DNA of 64,000 bases from Kudoa neothunni. Its lineage: Eukaryota; Cnidaria. A program made the position numbers and the translations under genes. Shown one piece after another: positions 25,810 to 37,980 of this stretch; position 1 is the stretch's first letter, and each line of letters begins with the position of its first letter. The stretch is from the NCBI GenBank assembly GCA_964304625.1, contig OZ199840.1, positions 8,680,001 through 8,744,000 on the forward strand, read 5' to 3'. Under the pieces are notes generated by a model. The model ran no database searches and had not been told where the DNA came from. It saw only the letters and a list, made by a program, of their open reading frames with translations.

Positions 25810-28092
25810 TCTAATTACAATTAATACGTTTAAAAAGTAGTATTCCATTTATTTCATGCTGAAATAATTATATTTAACATAAAAAATGTAATAAACCCGT
25901 GAAATGAGAGTTATATGCATACGAACAAATGTGACATGTATAAAACAAATCACTGTCAAGTACATAATAATATACCAGAGTTTATCGCAACAGGGTAAAC
26001 AATGACAACGTTAAAATGTGGTTAAGACACAAAACTCTGGAGTGACGTGACGACAGTAAAACATCATGAGGTCCGAAGAATAACGTTTATCTAGATATTG
26101 CTATTGCGGTGCTAGCTACATTGTACACTTCTTTGTTTATGCTGCTAAAATATTTCATCTTCAGGCAAAAATAATGATATTAATTTATTATTTACATTTA
26201 GTATCTGTTTTATTTAAACAAAGTATTTTACCATTACCTTTTAATGTTATAAAGTTTTGAGTACATTGTTTAAGTGTAATTATTTACTACTAAAGATTCG
26301 ATACCTTTATTTGAACTACATATGTAAAAACTTAAACCCTTGTATGGAGATTACAAGTGATTTAAACTATATAACAACTTGAGTTGTATCATAAAACGAG
26401 AAAATGTCTAAATTGGGATCACGAATGACCCCACATCTTCCGGGGAGGCTTAAAACTTAAAAATTTTGACAATTAAACATAATTTCCAATAGTCATTAAT
26501 GATGTTTTAGTTTATAAATTTTTTAGCGGTTTTCTCTTGGTAAATTTAAGAGGTATTTAATTAATAATGGAAAATATTTACCATCGGATTTTTTAAACCG
26601 TTGTTTCTCATCTAATAATAATATTTAATATAATTATTTAACTTTTTCTCTTTATTTGTCTACAATTAAATTAATTGATGAGAATTTTATTCTCAAAGAT
26701 ATATTTTATATTAAAGTTATGTAAAGTTAAAATATTCCTTTGCAGACGAGCAAAATTACATGACCCTGTGCAATTATAACAAAATCTTTCGCCTCCTATA
26801 ATAATTTTCCTCTTTTTATATGTAAAAATTTGTTTAAACAAAAAAACATCCATATAACGCTAGTGCGCGCTTTTTGGAGAATTTAAAATGGAACAAAATA
26901 AAAATTCTGCTCCATATAACCGTTAGATTGCGTACACATAAACCAAAACTAAGTAATATTTCGAGATTAATGTAGTCTATGATCGTTTTCAAACATGTTA
27001 TACGTGCCAATTATTTGTTTATTCCATTATTTTAATATTTTATATGATTTAGTGAATAAGTTAATCCATCCGAACCATTATATACGTTTCTCGCAAATTT
27101 TAGAGATAGATATTTTAGTTTATTACTAATCAATAATTATTTACTCTAATTGATTCATTAAACCGAAAGAAAACAAAATTTTATTATTTTGCTATAATTG
27201 ATTGTCGTTGGTCGGATTCCTCCAAGATTCTATCGGATCATGTATATTTGAATTATCATTAATTTGATCACTGATATTAGACCCTCGGGGATATATGTAT
27301 AAAAGAAACCAATTTGTATTTAATAATTAAGTCCACAATTGTTTATAAAAAATATTTAAATTCCATCCACATTGTTATCATTATCCATTTGTCGTAGTTA
27401 CATTATTTACATTAAATATAATAAAAATACTTTATACATTATTTTTAAAACAAATTTTAATTTGATCAACGAATAAACTCTACATCAATGAAGAAATTAA
27501 TTCCGTAGGTATATCAGCTATTTTATGCAAGATATTCGAGTTGATTTAACTCTAAAACGATCTAATAATGAAAGCATATAAAACTTTTTATTATCATATA
27601 TTTTTTATTTATGTACAATGATCACACATATAGTTTAAAATCAACGAATCTACCCGGTTTTAAAGAACAACATTCAGTCCTGTAATAAAACCAAGATACT
27701 AATAAGTTTATGCACTTGGGTAAAATTTATAATCATAAAATATTCACGTTTTTCTGCATAGACTATTAGTTCGACTTTTGTTGTTTAATGAATTAACCCT
27801 TAATCATTTTTATTAATACAAAAATATTAAAACTTTGAAATAAAAATTTAATTTCGTTCTACTCCTTTAAAATTAAAATCACAAAATAATTACATTACAC
27901 TTTGGTTTGGAGATATTGTTAAATTTAATGGTGGTTAAAATTAATGCGCAACATCCATTTTTAAGCATCTATAAAAAATTTACTTAAATAAATAATTCAA
28001 AATGTTTTTTAATAACTTAAAAGACTTGTAAGGTAGAATTTCACCTTATAAAACGATTAAATAATGACACAACGAAAAGTACGCAATATCCA
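25810..28092. other. Intergenic, no gene supported
   Basis: About 2.3 kb of AT-rich sequence between the CAGTGGC element and the candidate pogo-type right end. The short minus frame at 26671-26853 is not supported. Confidence 0.45.
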
Positions 28093-28117
28093 CCTACGCA
28101 ATAACCGTTGTTGACTG

Positions 28118-28858
28118 TATCAAGATCAAATCACAACCAATCTTTTAAAATCAAATATATTTTACTTGTGAACGTTTTATAAATTAAAAATACATTATTT
28201 TTATATTTTTACAATTTTTATACGAGCTCAGAAATACATCAGGTCAAAGCACACCCTTACCGAATCAAAATTGAATTAACACAAATAATCGGAAATATGT
28301 GGTATTGCATGTAAGAATGCGAAAAAGAATTATTCTGTTAACAAAAATAATTAATGTCTGTTCGATTTCTTATGAAATGTTTCAGAAAAATATGACTGAA
28401 TAAATTTCTGAGTCTATGGATGTTCACAAATCAACGATTGGGTGAATTTTAAGACGAAATCAATATGTTATTTGTTCAGCAGTAAAAAGGTGGTGAAGGT
28501 GGCCACCGATAAAAATTTTCCTATATGCAAAAATCATTCATTCAAAGTTTAGAAGATGATGCCTGCATAACAAATTTTGCTAAAATTGATAAAAACTACA
28601 TTTCCCACCATGCCACTGCCTTTTTTACATTCAAGTGAAATATTTTCCATTATTCGATTTCAGTTCTAAGAAATAAAAATCCTTCCGACAATATGAATTA
28701 TTTATTATTATTATTATTATGGAAAGACAAAATAAAATTATGCCTAAACAATATTAAAACACTTCGACCATTCAGGCTCGTAGTTTAATGGTTTTTAAAC
28801 TCGGATACTATTTATAACTAGAAAAATAAGTTTCATTTTGATATTGAAATACTATATA
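28118..28858. other. Intergenic, no gene seen
   Basis: AT-rich. Contains a short tta microsatellite near 28700. No coding motif. Confidence 0.4.
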
Positions 28859-30011
28859 CTAGCGGGAAAAAACCCAGCGTTACTTGGGAAGATTTCGTCC
28901 TAAGACATTTTTTAATAGCATTCAAAAAATATATTGAAATTTCGAATTAACCCATGGAAGAAAAATAACTAAAAAGTTTTAAGCAATATACTTTAACGAT
29001 TTGGACTATTAAATTTAAATTATAGTCATTTCTTTGAAGGAGTGTTCCAATCCCAGCGTTCATTTAAAAATTTTGTGGCTCGGCATCAACGCTAAAAAAT
29101 TTAAGGTCAGCATCACATTTTTTTCGTTCCCGAATTATTTAAATCCCGATAAGGTGTTATCTAAAACGTTATTTTTTGGCCAGGAGGATTTTTAAAAGTC
29201 GAATTTTGACCTGGATTGGAAACCGCGTGCATTGCTAAATTTTTAAGAGATAAAAAAATATAACAAATAATACAGATAGAAGAAAATAGATGCAAATTAA
29301 TTTTTATTGCTCAAATTATTATCGCTCAGATCGGCAATTGCAAAACGCACTTTTCCAAAATAAAAAGCTAAAAATCGCTTCAATATCAACATAAATAATT
29401 TATATAATTAGATGAGGTAAGGGTACAACCATCTGCATTGAAGTTAATCACTGAAAGTTCAGCATAGCGGACGATTTCAATGAAATCTATGGGCATGGTG
29501 CTTATATTATAATGTTTCAATCTATCTGATCATAGAATTCCTTACAAAATCGTTATTAATAATGCAAATATAGACTTTTTCACATATTTTAAACCATTAA
29601 TAGAACATTTAAAATATACTTATCAAGCCATCTACGTTAAAACTCCACAAATAAGGAGTGTATGTGCGCAAACCTACAAATATACACTCCATCGTTGTAT
29701 AAAAAGTCAGATGATATTGCTTAATTTAAATTGGATAGAGTATACGAAGGGAAAATTAACTTCAACCAACCATCAACAGGTCCTAACCAGGTGTCAATCT
29801 TATTGTTAAATTCAAGTAATCCGATAAACAAACTTTGAATCGACAAAATCACAATTTTTTAAACACTTTTAGGAACATTTGGTAGTGTGAAAACGATTTG
29901 TAGATTTTTTTTGGACCATTGTGATTCTTAAAAAATTTCATAAATGTCTCTCTATAAGGAAAAAATTTGGACACACACACACGGGCACTTCAGCTTTATC
30001 TATATAGTAGA
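28859..30011 (-). mobile_element. Non-autonomous Helitron, copy 1
   Basis: Read on the minus strand it starts TCTACTATATAGATAAAGCT (30011) and ends with the hairpin CCCAAGTAACGCTGGG, a T-rich spacer and CTAG at 28862-28859, followed by T. A TC start, a 3' hairpin near the end and CTRR are Helitron hallmarks. It is about 1150 bp, carries no Rep/helicase frame and aligns over its whole length with copy 2 (45131-48616, excluding a nested element). The 5' flanking base is T rather than the usual A, a minor departure. Confidence 0.75.
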
Positions 30012-30931
30012 AGTAAATAATAGAAAGATAAATATTCAAAAATTCTTTATCTAGCTAAAAGTCCTAACGAAGAAATTTTATAAAATAATACGCAAAACGT
30101 AATGTAGATTATGCGGCCAATAGCTGGGTTTTTTTATGTCTAATTTGACTTAAACTCATTTACTTCATTATAAGTAAGCAGTTGTTAATTAGAAAGTTTC
30201 CAAAGTTTAAAAATTGCGCTTTTTTAAATAACTTATTTAAATATTAACTAAAAACAAAAATCAGCTATAATTTACAAAGTTGATGATATTACGTAAATCA
30301 TGCTGCTTAATACATATAATCATCCATATGGTGTTTAAAGTGTCTGGGGATATTTAAAGCCCTACCTATGGTATCATGTAGTTATTTAATTATTATAATA
30401 CTTTTTAAATCAAGGATAGTGTATTCCATTTAAATTTTATATCTAGAGATAATATACAATGGAAAATTTTTTTTCTCAATTTTAATTTTTTCAGATGGAA
30501 AGGGTTAATATCTTTTAGATTACATTAGAAAAATTACTTAACTAACCCTCCTCGGAATCCTTCCGCACTGGTACATTAGGCAGTATGGATATATGTTAAT
30601 TGAGACAAGATTTTGATGTCTCGAAGAACTTGATTCATTTAATAAACGACTGGAATAATTCTAGTTTCTCTATATAATAAACAGTATTACCATTATTTTT
30701 GCTAAAGCTTAAAATTTTATTTCGATACTACACTAAAAAACGTATCGTGGAAAACTTTTGATTCCATTAAAATGTCTAATTAATTTACCAGACCGATATG
30801 AGCTAGGTGACAAAAATTTGATTTTGATTAATTTTTTAATACCTTGAATAAATCATTATATCCACAAATGAGTGAAATTCGGGTCAATTGTATTCCGAAC
30901 CATCAATTGATAGTTCATTTAATTGTCAAAC
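30012..30931. other. Intergenic upstream of family gene V
   Basis: AT-rich; no gene. The last 100 bases include CAATTGATAGTTCATTTAAT, only loosely like the upstream block of the minus-strand family genes. Confidence 0.4.
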
Positions 30932-33900
30932 ATGAAAATAGCTGGATTATTCTACCTTGTCTTAGGTATTTTCCCGAATCAATTTTAATGCTGATGTATG
31001 TTTAGGTGTTTTAATATCAGATAGAGCCAATGCTGATCAAAGTTCAGATCCTCAACCTGCAACTGGAGCCTCAACGAAAACGCTGAAATACCAGATTGGG
31101 AAAGGTTCAGATACTAATCCAGAAAAAATTAAACTTAATCTTGAAGGTTCTGGTTACGAAAGGGGCAAATTTTGCCGTATAATGCGGTCTAACGATGTAG
31201 AAATTGTAGAGGCTCATAGTTCTGGTAGCGCAACAGTAGCAGCAGCGTTTGCAAGCATCAAGAGCTGCAATGCTAATGACAGTAATATTCAAGATAATTG
31301 TGTTGTGGATTGTAACACTAATGATAATACAATCACCTATGATAACCTATCACCAATAACCAAATACATATTTGTCTACGTAGGCAGTGAAATAAATACT
31401 GTTAAGACCCAGGTTAATGGAGCGGGATCAAAAGTATTCGGATACTCAATACGTAATTCCATTTTATTTAATATAAAGATAAATTAAATTTAGCATTATT
31501 GGCTAATCCACAAATTACCGTGTCTCTGGACTCAGGAACTACCGATAAAAATAAACTGAAATTGGTTGCGAAAACATGTGCGCCTGTAGATTGTCCTATT
31601 TATTATAAGGATATTAAATATGAAGATGGTACCAAGGGGACAACTTGTTATGCCGAAAATTCAAAAAATACAGTTGATTTCGATTTATTGTTACCGCATT
31701 ATGAAGTAAGGTGCGGAAATTATCCCAGTTTCTTTTACAATATGCCAAATCAATATATGAAGAAAACTATAGCTATTTATCAGCCTCAGTTTTATGCTGT
31801 TGCAAAAACTGGGGACAAAGTGGGAATTAAATTCACCAACTCCCCATCCTCTGAAATATGTCTATTCAGTCTTAAAGATGGTAAGGAAACGACAGACACT
31901 CAAAAATATACTTCAGTTTGTGGTGGAACCGACAAGAGTTGTTACGCTCCTTGTAAATACGTCGAACTCGATGGCATTAAGGATAAAAACATCTACGATA
32001 TTTTGATCCAGACTAGACACCACGACATAAAATCTTCTGGTAATTTTGATGGTTATAAGAAAAAGAAATATGGTAATGCTTATATTAATGAGCATTTTTT
32101 ATTATTTTCTTTAGCGATTACTGAACCAGTTGGAGGATTGCTTTCTACTTATACTGAGGTAGGTGTTACGTTTGATGGTACCGTATTTAAAGACAAAACT
32201 AATCCAGCATTCGCTACGTGTACTCTTAAACACTATTTTGCGGACAAAATCAAATCAGAAACTCCAACAATGTCAAAGTGCACCACTGAAACCTCTGCTA
32301 GCGATAACTGCAATAATAATTGCGCCACAAAATTGGTGCTTCAAAAACTTAAACCGGGAAAAGCTTACATGATTGAGATCACATTTACGGGTACTGATGT
32401 TCCAAGTAGTTTACAAGAGCAAATATTCATAAGAACAAGTAAATCTATATATTTATTTTAGAAAATAATGAATTATAAGAAAATGGAGCTGATAAAAAAT
32501 ATGGAACTACTGATCCTACAAAAACAGACACAACAATCTCTATTACAGCAGTTGGCGGAACTTCACCTGAAGACAAGAAAACTGAACCCACCTGCGAGTA
32601 TTTGGTAAGCCCGGCTGGATTGGAGACTTTTTATCCCGCCAAGTGCAATGGATACACCTCGTGTAGAGGAATTTGTAGAGATCAAGTAACGATAGAAGAT
32701 CTTGAGCCAAACACACCATATGACATCAGAGTGATCGCACATAACGAATACGATACAAAAAATTACAAAGATATACGAACAGGTTATTGAAATTATAATT
32801 TATTCTTTAAATTTTTAATAGAATTAACAACATTAACGATAACACACATGATCGCATTGGATGGTTTGTCATTGAGGGCACGATTAAATTCCGTAGATCC
32901 AAGTGCAACTTGTAGTTATATCGTACAAAAGAAGAATGGAAACGATTACACAGACTTCTACACATGCCCAGTGGTGCCGAAAGTAACGACACCAGTTATT
33001 ACCCCAGTAGCACCAACATCCCCTTCGGCTGCTCTTTCCAGTTTACGTTCTGCAGATCTCAACATAGCCAGAATTACTGTGCCAATAGTAGAAGATGATA
33101 GTCTAACGCCAGCGGCGAAATCATCAGTTCCGGATAATTCAGATACACAGCATGCTGGTGCCGCTGACGGCACAAACACATGTTCGTCAAATCCCCTTTG
33201 CAGTTCCATAAAATTTGCCGAGTATGAAGCAGCGAATACATACAGAATCTTAGTCACAGCTATCGGAAAATCGACACAAAAAGAGCATATCATAGAAACA
33301 AGTATTACAATTAATGCTTCAATTAATGTCACTATTAAGAATTTCTTAAAAGAAACTTACATTAGGTGCACCGAGAGTAAACCCAACTGATTCCTCAAAA
33401 TTGATATCAGTCGTCATTACACGCGATGGGAACAGTTTCATTGTAACTACAACATATCCAGCCAGTATGAACGATAACTCAAAATGCAAATGGGAGTTAC
33501 GTAACAGTAGTGTCAAATCAAATGCGATAGTAAAATCATGCATGGGAAGAAATTTCGACAGGTGCACTGCCTTTAAGACCTGTAAAGAATTCAAAATAAA
33601 TGATTTGCCTGATGGAAATAACTATTATTTGACTGTTTACAGTGCCCAAGATGAGACGATTTTTGGCGGTGCTGACATACAACAAGGTATATTATTTGGT
33701 CACAACATAATTTAATGCTATATATCGTAGGATCAAAGAGTAGTTCAGGGTGGGCTTAGTAAAATTCTTTTTTTAATTTAATATTTTTTAGGATTAATAC
33801 CAAACTTATGTAAACATTTTTAATTTCCGATATTTGAACTAACCGTTTTATAGAATCATTATTGCGTGTGTTGCTGTGGTTGTGGTCGCAGCGATAGTTG

Positions 33901-33932
33901 GAATCGTGGTACTGAAGAAGAAAAGAGATTAA
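30932..33932 (+). CDS. Seven-module cysteine-rich type I membrane protein, family gene V (divergent, plus strand)
   Basis: Exons: 30932-30965, 31006-31452, 31494-32072, 32115-32438, 32480-32782, 32822-33301, 33366-33686, 33731-33749 and 33854-33932. They total 2586 nt, in frame, 861 residues. Exon count, phases, the 34-nt first exon, the 303-nt exon 5 and the 19-nt micro-exon are identical to the minus-strand copies, although the protein is clearly diverged. Signal peptide MKIAGLFYLVLGVLISDRAN. D4 has all four cysteines (ATCTLKHY, SKCT, DNCN, NNCA). D6 has a longer Ser/Pro/Thr/Ala linker (VTTPVITPVAPTSPSAALSS and beyond). The anchor helix IIIACVAVVVVAAIVGIVVL precedes KKKRD, again a KKxx end. 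Opposite orientation and divergence make it the best outgroup for the other four. Confidence 0.87.
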
Positions 33933-34334
33933 ATTAATTTTCGTTAACTATAAATATTAGGTAGTAATTATGGTAGAAATTATTCGACCTCATAATATTA
34001 TTTTATATTTGAAGTTGTTAGTTGAAATTATTGTTTTTTAGAATTTTTGCATGTAGCTCTAGAGAGGGAATAAGATATCCGATGTTTATTTTTATAAAAT
34101 TATGTGATTTCAAATGATTTTTATCATTTTTATATTGATCTCGAATTAGTTTTTTGTGATTCTAATTATAGTTTAAGTTTTAATGTGAGATCTGATTAAA
34201 CTATGTTATCAAATTTCCAGATCAAAATATCAATATTGTGAGACTGACTTAATTATAAAAAACTTTATTAAAAGAAGTCTTATAATATGAAAATAATACA
34301 ATTTTTAAAGTCAGAATAGACTCAATCTTTTATG
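33933..34334. other. Intergenic, 3' flank of family gene V
   Basis: AT-rich, no gene. Confidence 0.4.
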
Positions 34335-36479
34335 CAGTGGTTCTTAACCTAGGTTCGGTGAAAAAATTCCAAATTTTAGATCCAATCTAGGATTATTATT
34401 CTTTAATTTTAATATTTTAAATAAACCTTCTATTGGTTGTATTTATAACCCTAATTAGAAGCTCTATTAAAAAGATAATAGTGATAAATTAAAAAATTAT
34501 TGATAATTTAATTTCAATTATTATTTGAGCGTTTGAAATCCATTTCGATTTATCTGAATAGTACAATCGCGTGCAACGAGTTACAGTGTTTACCGCGCGG
34601 TGGTGTTATTTGCTTGCTAATTTTGTGAGGGTTACTAGAAATAAATATTAGCTCGTTGAATGTTTAACAAAAAAAGAAAGTGGTCAAATGATTTTTTACA
34701 GTTCGGGTTTACCTATGTTACGGAACTTAATGGTATTCAACGACCTCTTTGCATGATATGCAACTCGAAATTAAATAATTCTAGTTTGATACCAGCAAAA
34801 CTAAAGGATGATTTCACAAGTGTCTATGGAGACTCTGCATATAGGAATATGACTCTTTCTGAACTTGAAGCAAAGAGAGCAAGATATGTTGAAAGAACTA
34901 CGTTGCAAAATTTTGGATTTGTTAATGTCGATAAGCCTATCTTAACAGTAACGTATGTAGTTTCATATCTCATTGGCAAACAAGGTAAACCTCACAATAT
35001 TGAGGAAACGATCGTTAGACCTGATGCGTTGAAGATGGCAAATATTTTATTTTGAAGTATCGCAGAAAAAAAATTAGCACAAATTCCTTTGTCAAATGAT
35101 ACCATCAACAAATGAATTGATGATATGAGTAAAAACATTCTGGATCAATTAATTTCTGATCTAATTTCAAGTAAAGCAATGTTTAGTATACAATTCAACG
35201 AAACTAGTGGTATCTCAAACCTAAGTCAACTGGTTTCATTTGTTGGATATTTGAAAATTTGTGTGATAGTTGAAGATTTTCTTTTTTGCAAACCTTTAAC
35301 AAAAACTAACAAGACAGTGGATGTTAAGAAGTTGTCGATGAGTTTTTCAAAGACAATGGACTTTCATGGAATATGGTTTCTTTTATTTGCATTGATGTTG
35401 CCCCAGTTATACTGGGACGTAACTCTGTTTTTTGTGCTCTTGTGAAAGCAGATGCACGTCACATTATTGTTACGCATTGCATTTTACATAGATATGCATT
35501 AGCAACAATGAATGTGCCTCCAAGGCTGAGAGAAGTGCGTGCTGAAAATCGTTATCGATTGTGTAAATTTTGTGAGACGTAGTGCTTTGAATCATGGAAC
35601 CCTCAAATATTTGTGCAACGAAATGGATTCTGAAATACTTTTGTTTTACTCAAATGTGAGGTGGCTGTCTCGAGGAAAAATATTAAACCGCGTTTTTACC
35701 CTGCGAAAGGAAATAGGTATATTTTTGCTGGAGTGTAACCATTGCCATGCTCAATGTTTCAATAATTTGGAATTTACTCTTCTTTTGGCATACATGGTTG
35801 ATATTTTCGATTCCATAAATTGTTTGAACCTGCAGATGCAAGCAAATGGAGTCAACATCATTGAGGCAGAAGAGTATCTTAGAGCATTCCAAATTAAATT
35901 ATCTTTTTACAAATGAAGAATAATGGTCGACAATTATGCAAACTTTCCACTTTTAAAATATATTTGTAATATTAATGGCGGCGATAATAACGAATCGATC
36001 ATTTTACCTTTTGAATTAAAGGAAATAATTGCTGCACATTTAGAAGAACTTTCTAACTCACTCGATGGCTATTTCCCTTCTAAAAATTCATTCCTCGACT
36101 GGGTGAGGCAGCTATTTAGCTTCGATAATTCAGCTGAGGATGCCAATAATAAATACCTTGATGAGCTAATCGAATTTCAACACAACAAATTCAAAAACAA
36201 CTTTTCGAAAAAGTTTTACCATCAATCTTTTGGATAAATCAAATTGAGAAATATCCTACAATTTCGAAGAAAGCTTTGGAAGTTTTTATTCCCTTCGTAA
36301 CAACTTACCTTTGCGAACAATCATTTTCAATATTGGTCACCATACAAGGTAAGCTAAGAAATAAGCTTTTCTGTGAAAGAGATATACGAATCGCTCAATC
36401 CAACATTTTGCCTCGTATTACGGAATTGGTTGCAAAAAAAAGAACAAAAATCGCACTAATTAGCTTTACATTAATTTGA
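34335..36479 (+). mobile_element. hAT transposon relic (ZBED5/SCAND3-like transposase)
   Basis: The left end CAGTGGTTCTTAACCTAGGT at 34335 is typical of hAT (Charlie/Buster-like) termini. A matching right end was not found. The transposase starts at 34660 with a BED-like finger that has lost its histidines (PLCMICNSKLNNSSLIPAKL). Then come frames with FNETSGISNLSQLVSFVGYL, CIDVAPVILGRNSVFCALVK and NVRWLSRGKILNRVFTLRKE. The C-terminal hAT dimerisation block is at 36276-36479 (FVTTYLCEQSFSILVTIQGK, then RNKLFCERDIRIAQSNILPR). Frames change around 35055-35125, 35400 and 35550, with further stops after 35913 and 36234, so it cannot make a whole enzyme. Similar proteins are common as relics in parasite, fish-louse and cnidarian genomes. 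Confidence 0.8.
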
Positions 36480-36559
36480 TTTTTACATTTTGTAAGTTTT
36501 ATGATGTGCCAAATACTGATTAAATTATAATTCATTTTATTTAAATTTTAAAAGATTTT

Positions 36560-36772
36560 TTGTTTGGGGGTTCGTCGAGGCGTGCTATAGAGGAATTCTT
36601 TCACCAAGCAAAATCATTTGTCCAAAGAAAAGAGCTCACAAATACTGATGAATTAATAGAGGCTATCTTGAATTATCCTGATGAAATAACACCTTCCCAA
36701 CTTCAAAATTATTCTAATCATGCAGAGTCGTATTTTCCAAGATGTTTAAATATGGAAGAAATAGAAAACTAA
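36560..36772 (+). pseudogene. C-terminal fragment of a Tc1/IS630-like DDE transposase
   Basis: The frame reads IEEFFHQAKSFVQRKELTNT, DELIEAILNYPDEITPSQLQ, then NYSNHAESYFPRCLNMEEIE. An E/EFF-x-Q-x-K-S-x-V-x-R segment followed by an I-T-P...Y-x-x-H-x-x-x-YFPRCL end is familiar from the tails of IS630-type DDE transposases in animal genomes. The catalytic part is missing. It may be a separate insertion downstream of the hAT relic. Confidence 0.5.
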
Positions 36773-36801
36773 TACTTATATGCATTTAATTTATTAATCC
36801 A

Positions 36802-36864
36802 TTTTGACACATCATTGTTGCATTTTGATCCGACGCTGTTGCTTTTTGATCCGACACTGTTGCA
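36802..36864. repeat. 21-bp tandem repeat, three units
   Basis: Units 36802-36822, 36823-36843 and 36844-36864 follow TTTTGATCCGACaCTGTTGC. Units 2 and 3 differ at two positions; unit 1 is more divergent. Confidence 0.65.
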
Positions 36865-37278
36865 TTTAGGTCTTGAAATAATGTGTATAATATTTTAAGT
36901 TTATTTCTTTTGGAAAAATTTATATAAATTCCATTAATTTGAAAGATGATGTATTATAAATGTCCTGAATACCTATTATTCGAGGAATTAGTTAAACCTA
37001 CATAGCACACAATGCAAAAAAATACTAAATTTTTAATTTGATAAATAATTATGTTTGATAATAGTAGAAAATATTCAATATTATGAAACTTGTTTAAGTC
37101 TGTTTCCCTACTAAATCATAATTAAGGTAATAACATAAAATGAAATTTTTGATTAATTCATTTTTTTAAAATATATATATATATATATGAAGTAATAATT
37201 AATATAGGAGGTTTTTTCCGTATAACCCCAGGTACTTTAAATAGTTACTGAAATTTCACCTCTGTTCCTCTTGCTTAG

Positions 37279-37980
37279 GAACTCTTGTGCAATGGCTTAA
37301 CTCTGAAAGGAACTATGAGGAAAAACAAAAGAAAAATTCCGGATAATTTTCTCAAGTCATGGAAACGTGATGTTTTTTCATCCATTTTTGATTTCAGTGG
37401 GGATTTTATATTAGGCTCGTGCGTTTCAAAAAAATACTACGCTGTAAACCTCTTGTCTAGTCAACACCATGATAACTCAATCCATGACGTAGACTGAAAG
37501 ACACCCAACATCACTATGCACCACAAAAAAACAAATGATGGTGTTGATATGGCTGACAAATTGACCGCCCAATATTCCTACAGCAAACCTACGAGAAGAT
37601 GGCCATTTAAAATTATTTATGGACATGCTCAGTACAGCTTGCTTAAGTGTCTATATTTTATGGATAAAAAAGCATCCTGAGTGGCAACAATCACGTAGAA
37701 GTCGGAGACAATGTTTTATACTGCAGTTATCCATTGAATGAACACGAGAACATGTATCACGGCGCCAAAATAACCAAAAAAGATTGTCATTTTACATTAA
37801 GCATAGATTTCGTCTATTTTATGGAAGTATCAACAATGATTCCTCGTCCCTCATATCTAGTTCTTCGCAAGAATTAAGTAAGATACGATGTTTTCATTGT
37901 CCACAAAACCAAGACAAAAAATCACGGATATTGTTTCAATTTCCAAAAATTTGTTTGTGTCAAACATATAAAACATAAGA
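37279..37980 (+). pseudogene. piggyBac transposase C-terminal relic
   Basis: From 37279 the frame reads ELLCNGLTLKGTMRKNKRKI (the GT-x-RKNRK block). After a stop at 37495 comes HHKKTNDGVDMADKLTAQYS, with the third-aspartate motif D-G-V-D-x-x-D, and RRWPFKIIYGHAQYSLLKCL. Near 37875-37977 a cysteine-rich tail (CFHCPQNQDKKSR, ICLC) matches the C-terminal finger of piggyBac proteins. Stops and frame changes after 37495 and 37678 break it. TTAA-flanked ends were not identified. Confidence 0.75.

Larger units (their letters stand above)
23061..28117. mobile_element. Candidate old pogo-type element or TIR pair enclosing other repeats
   Basis: CGTCAACAACGGTTATTGCG at about 23062 is matched on the other strand by the sequence ending at 28117, where AACCGTTGTTGACTG is followed by TA; the left copy is preceded by TA. 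TA-flanked ends starting C-A/C-GTC resemble the pogo/Tigger ends elsewhere in the window. The 5 kb between them contains a different TIR element (24205-25809) and no recognisable transposase. Either one decayed, interrupted element or two separate short elements. Confidence 0.35.

Noticed and set aside
24197-25817. 8-bp hAT target duplication around the CAGTGGC element
   Set aside because: The flanking 8-mers ttacaagt and tctaatta do not match, so I do not claim it.
31107-33594. Several minus-strand frames opposite family gene V
   Set aside because: They mirror the coding exons of the plus-strand gene and change frame with them; no independent motifs.
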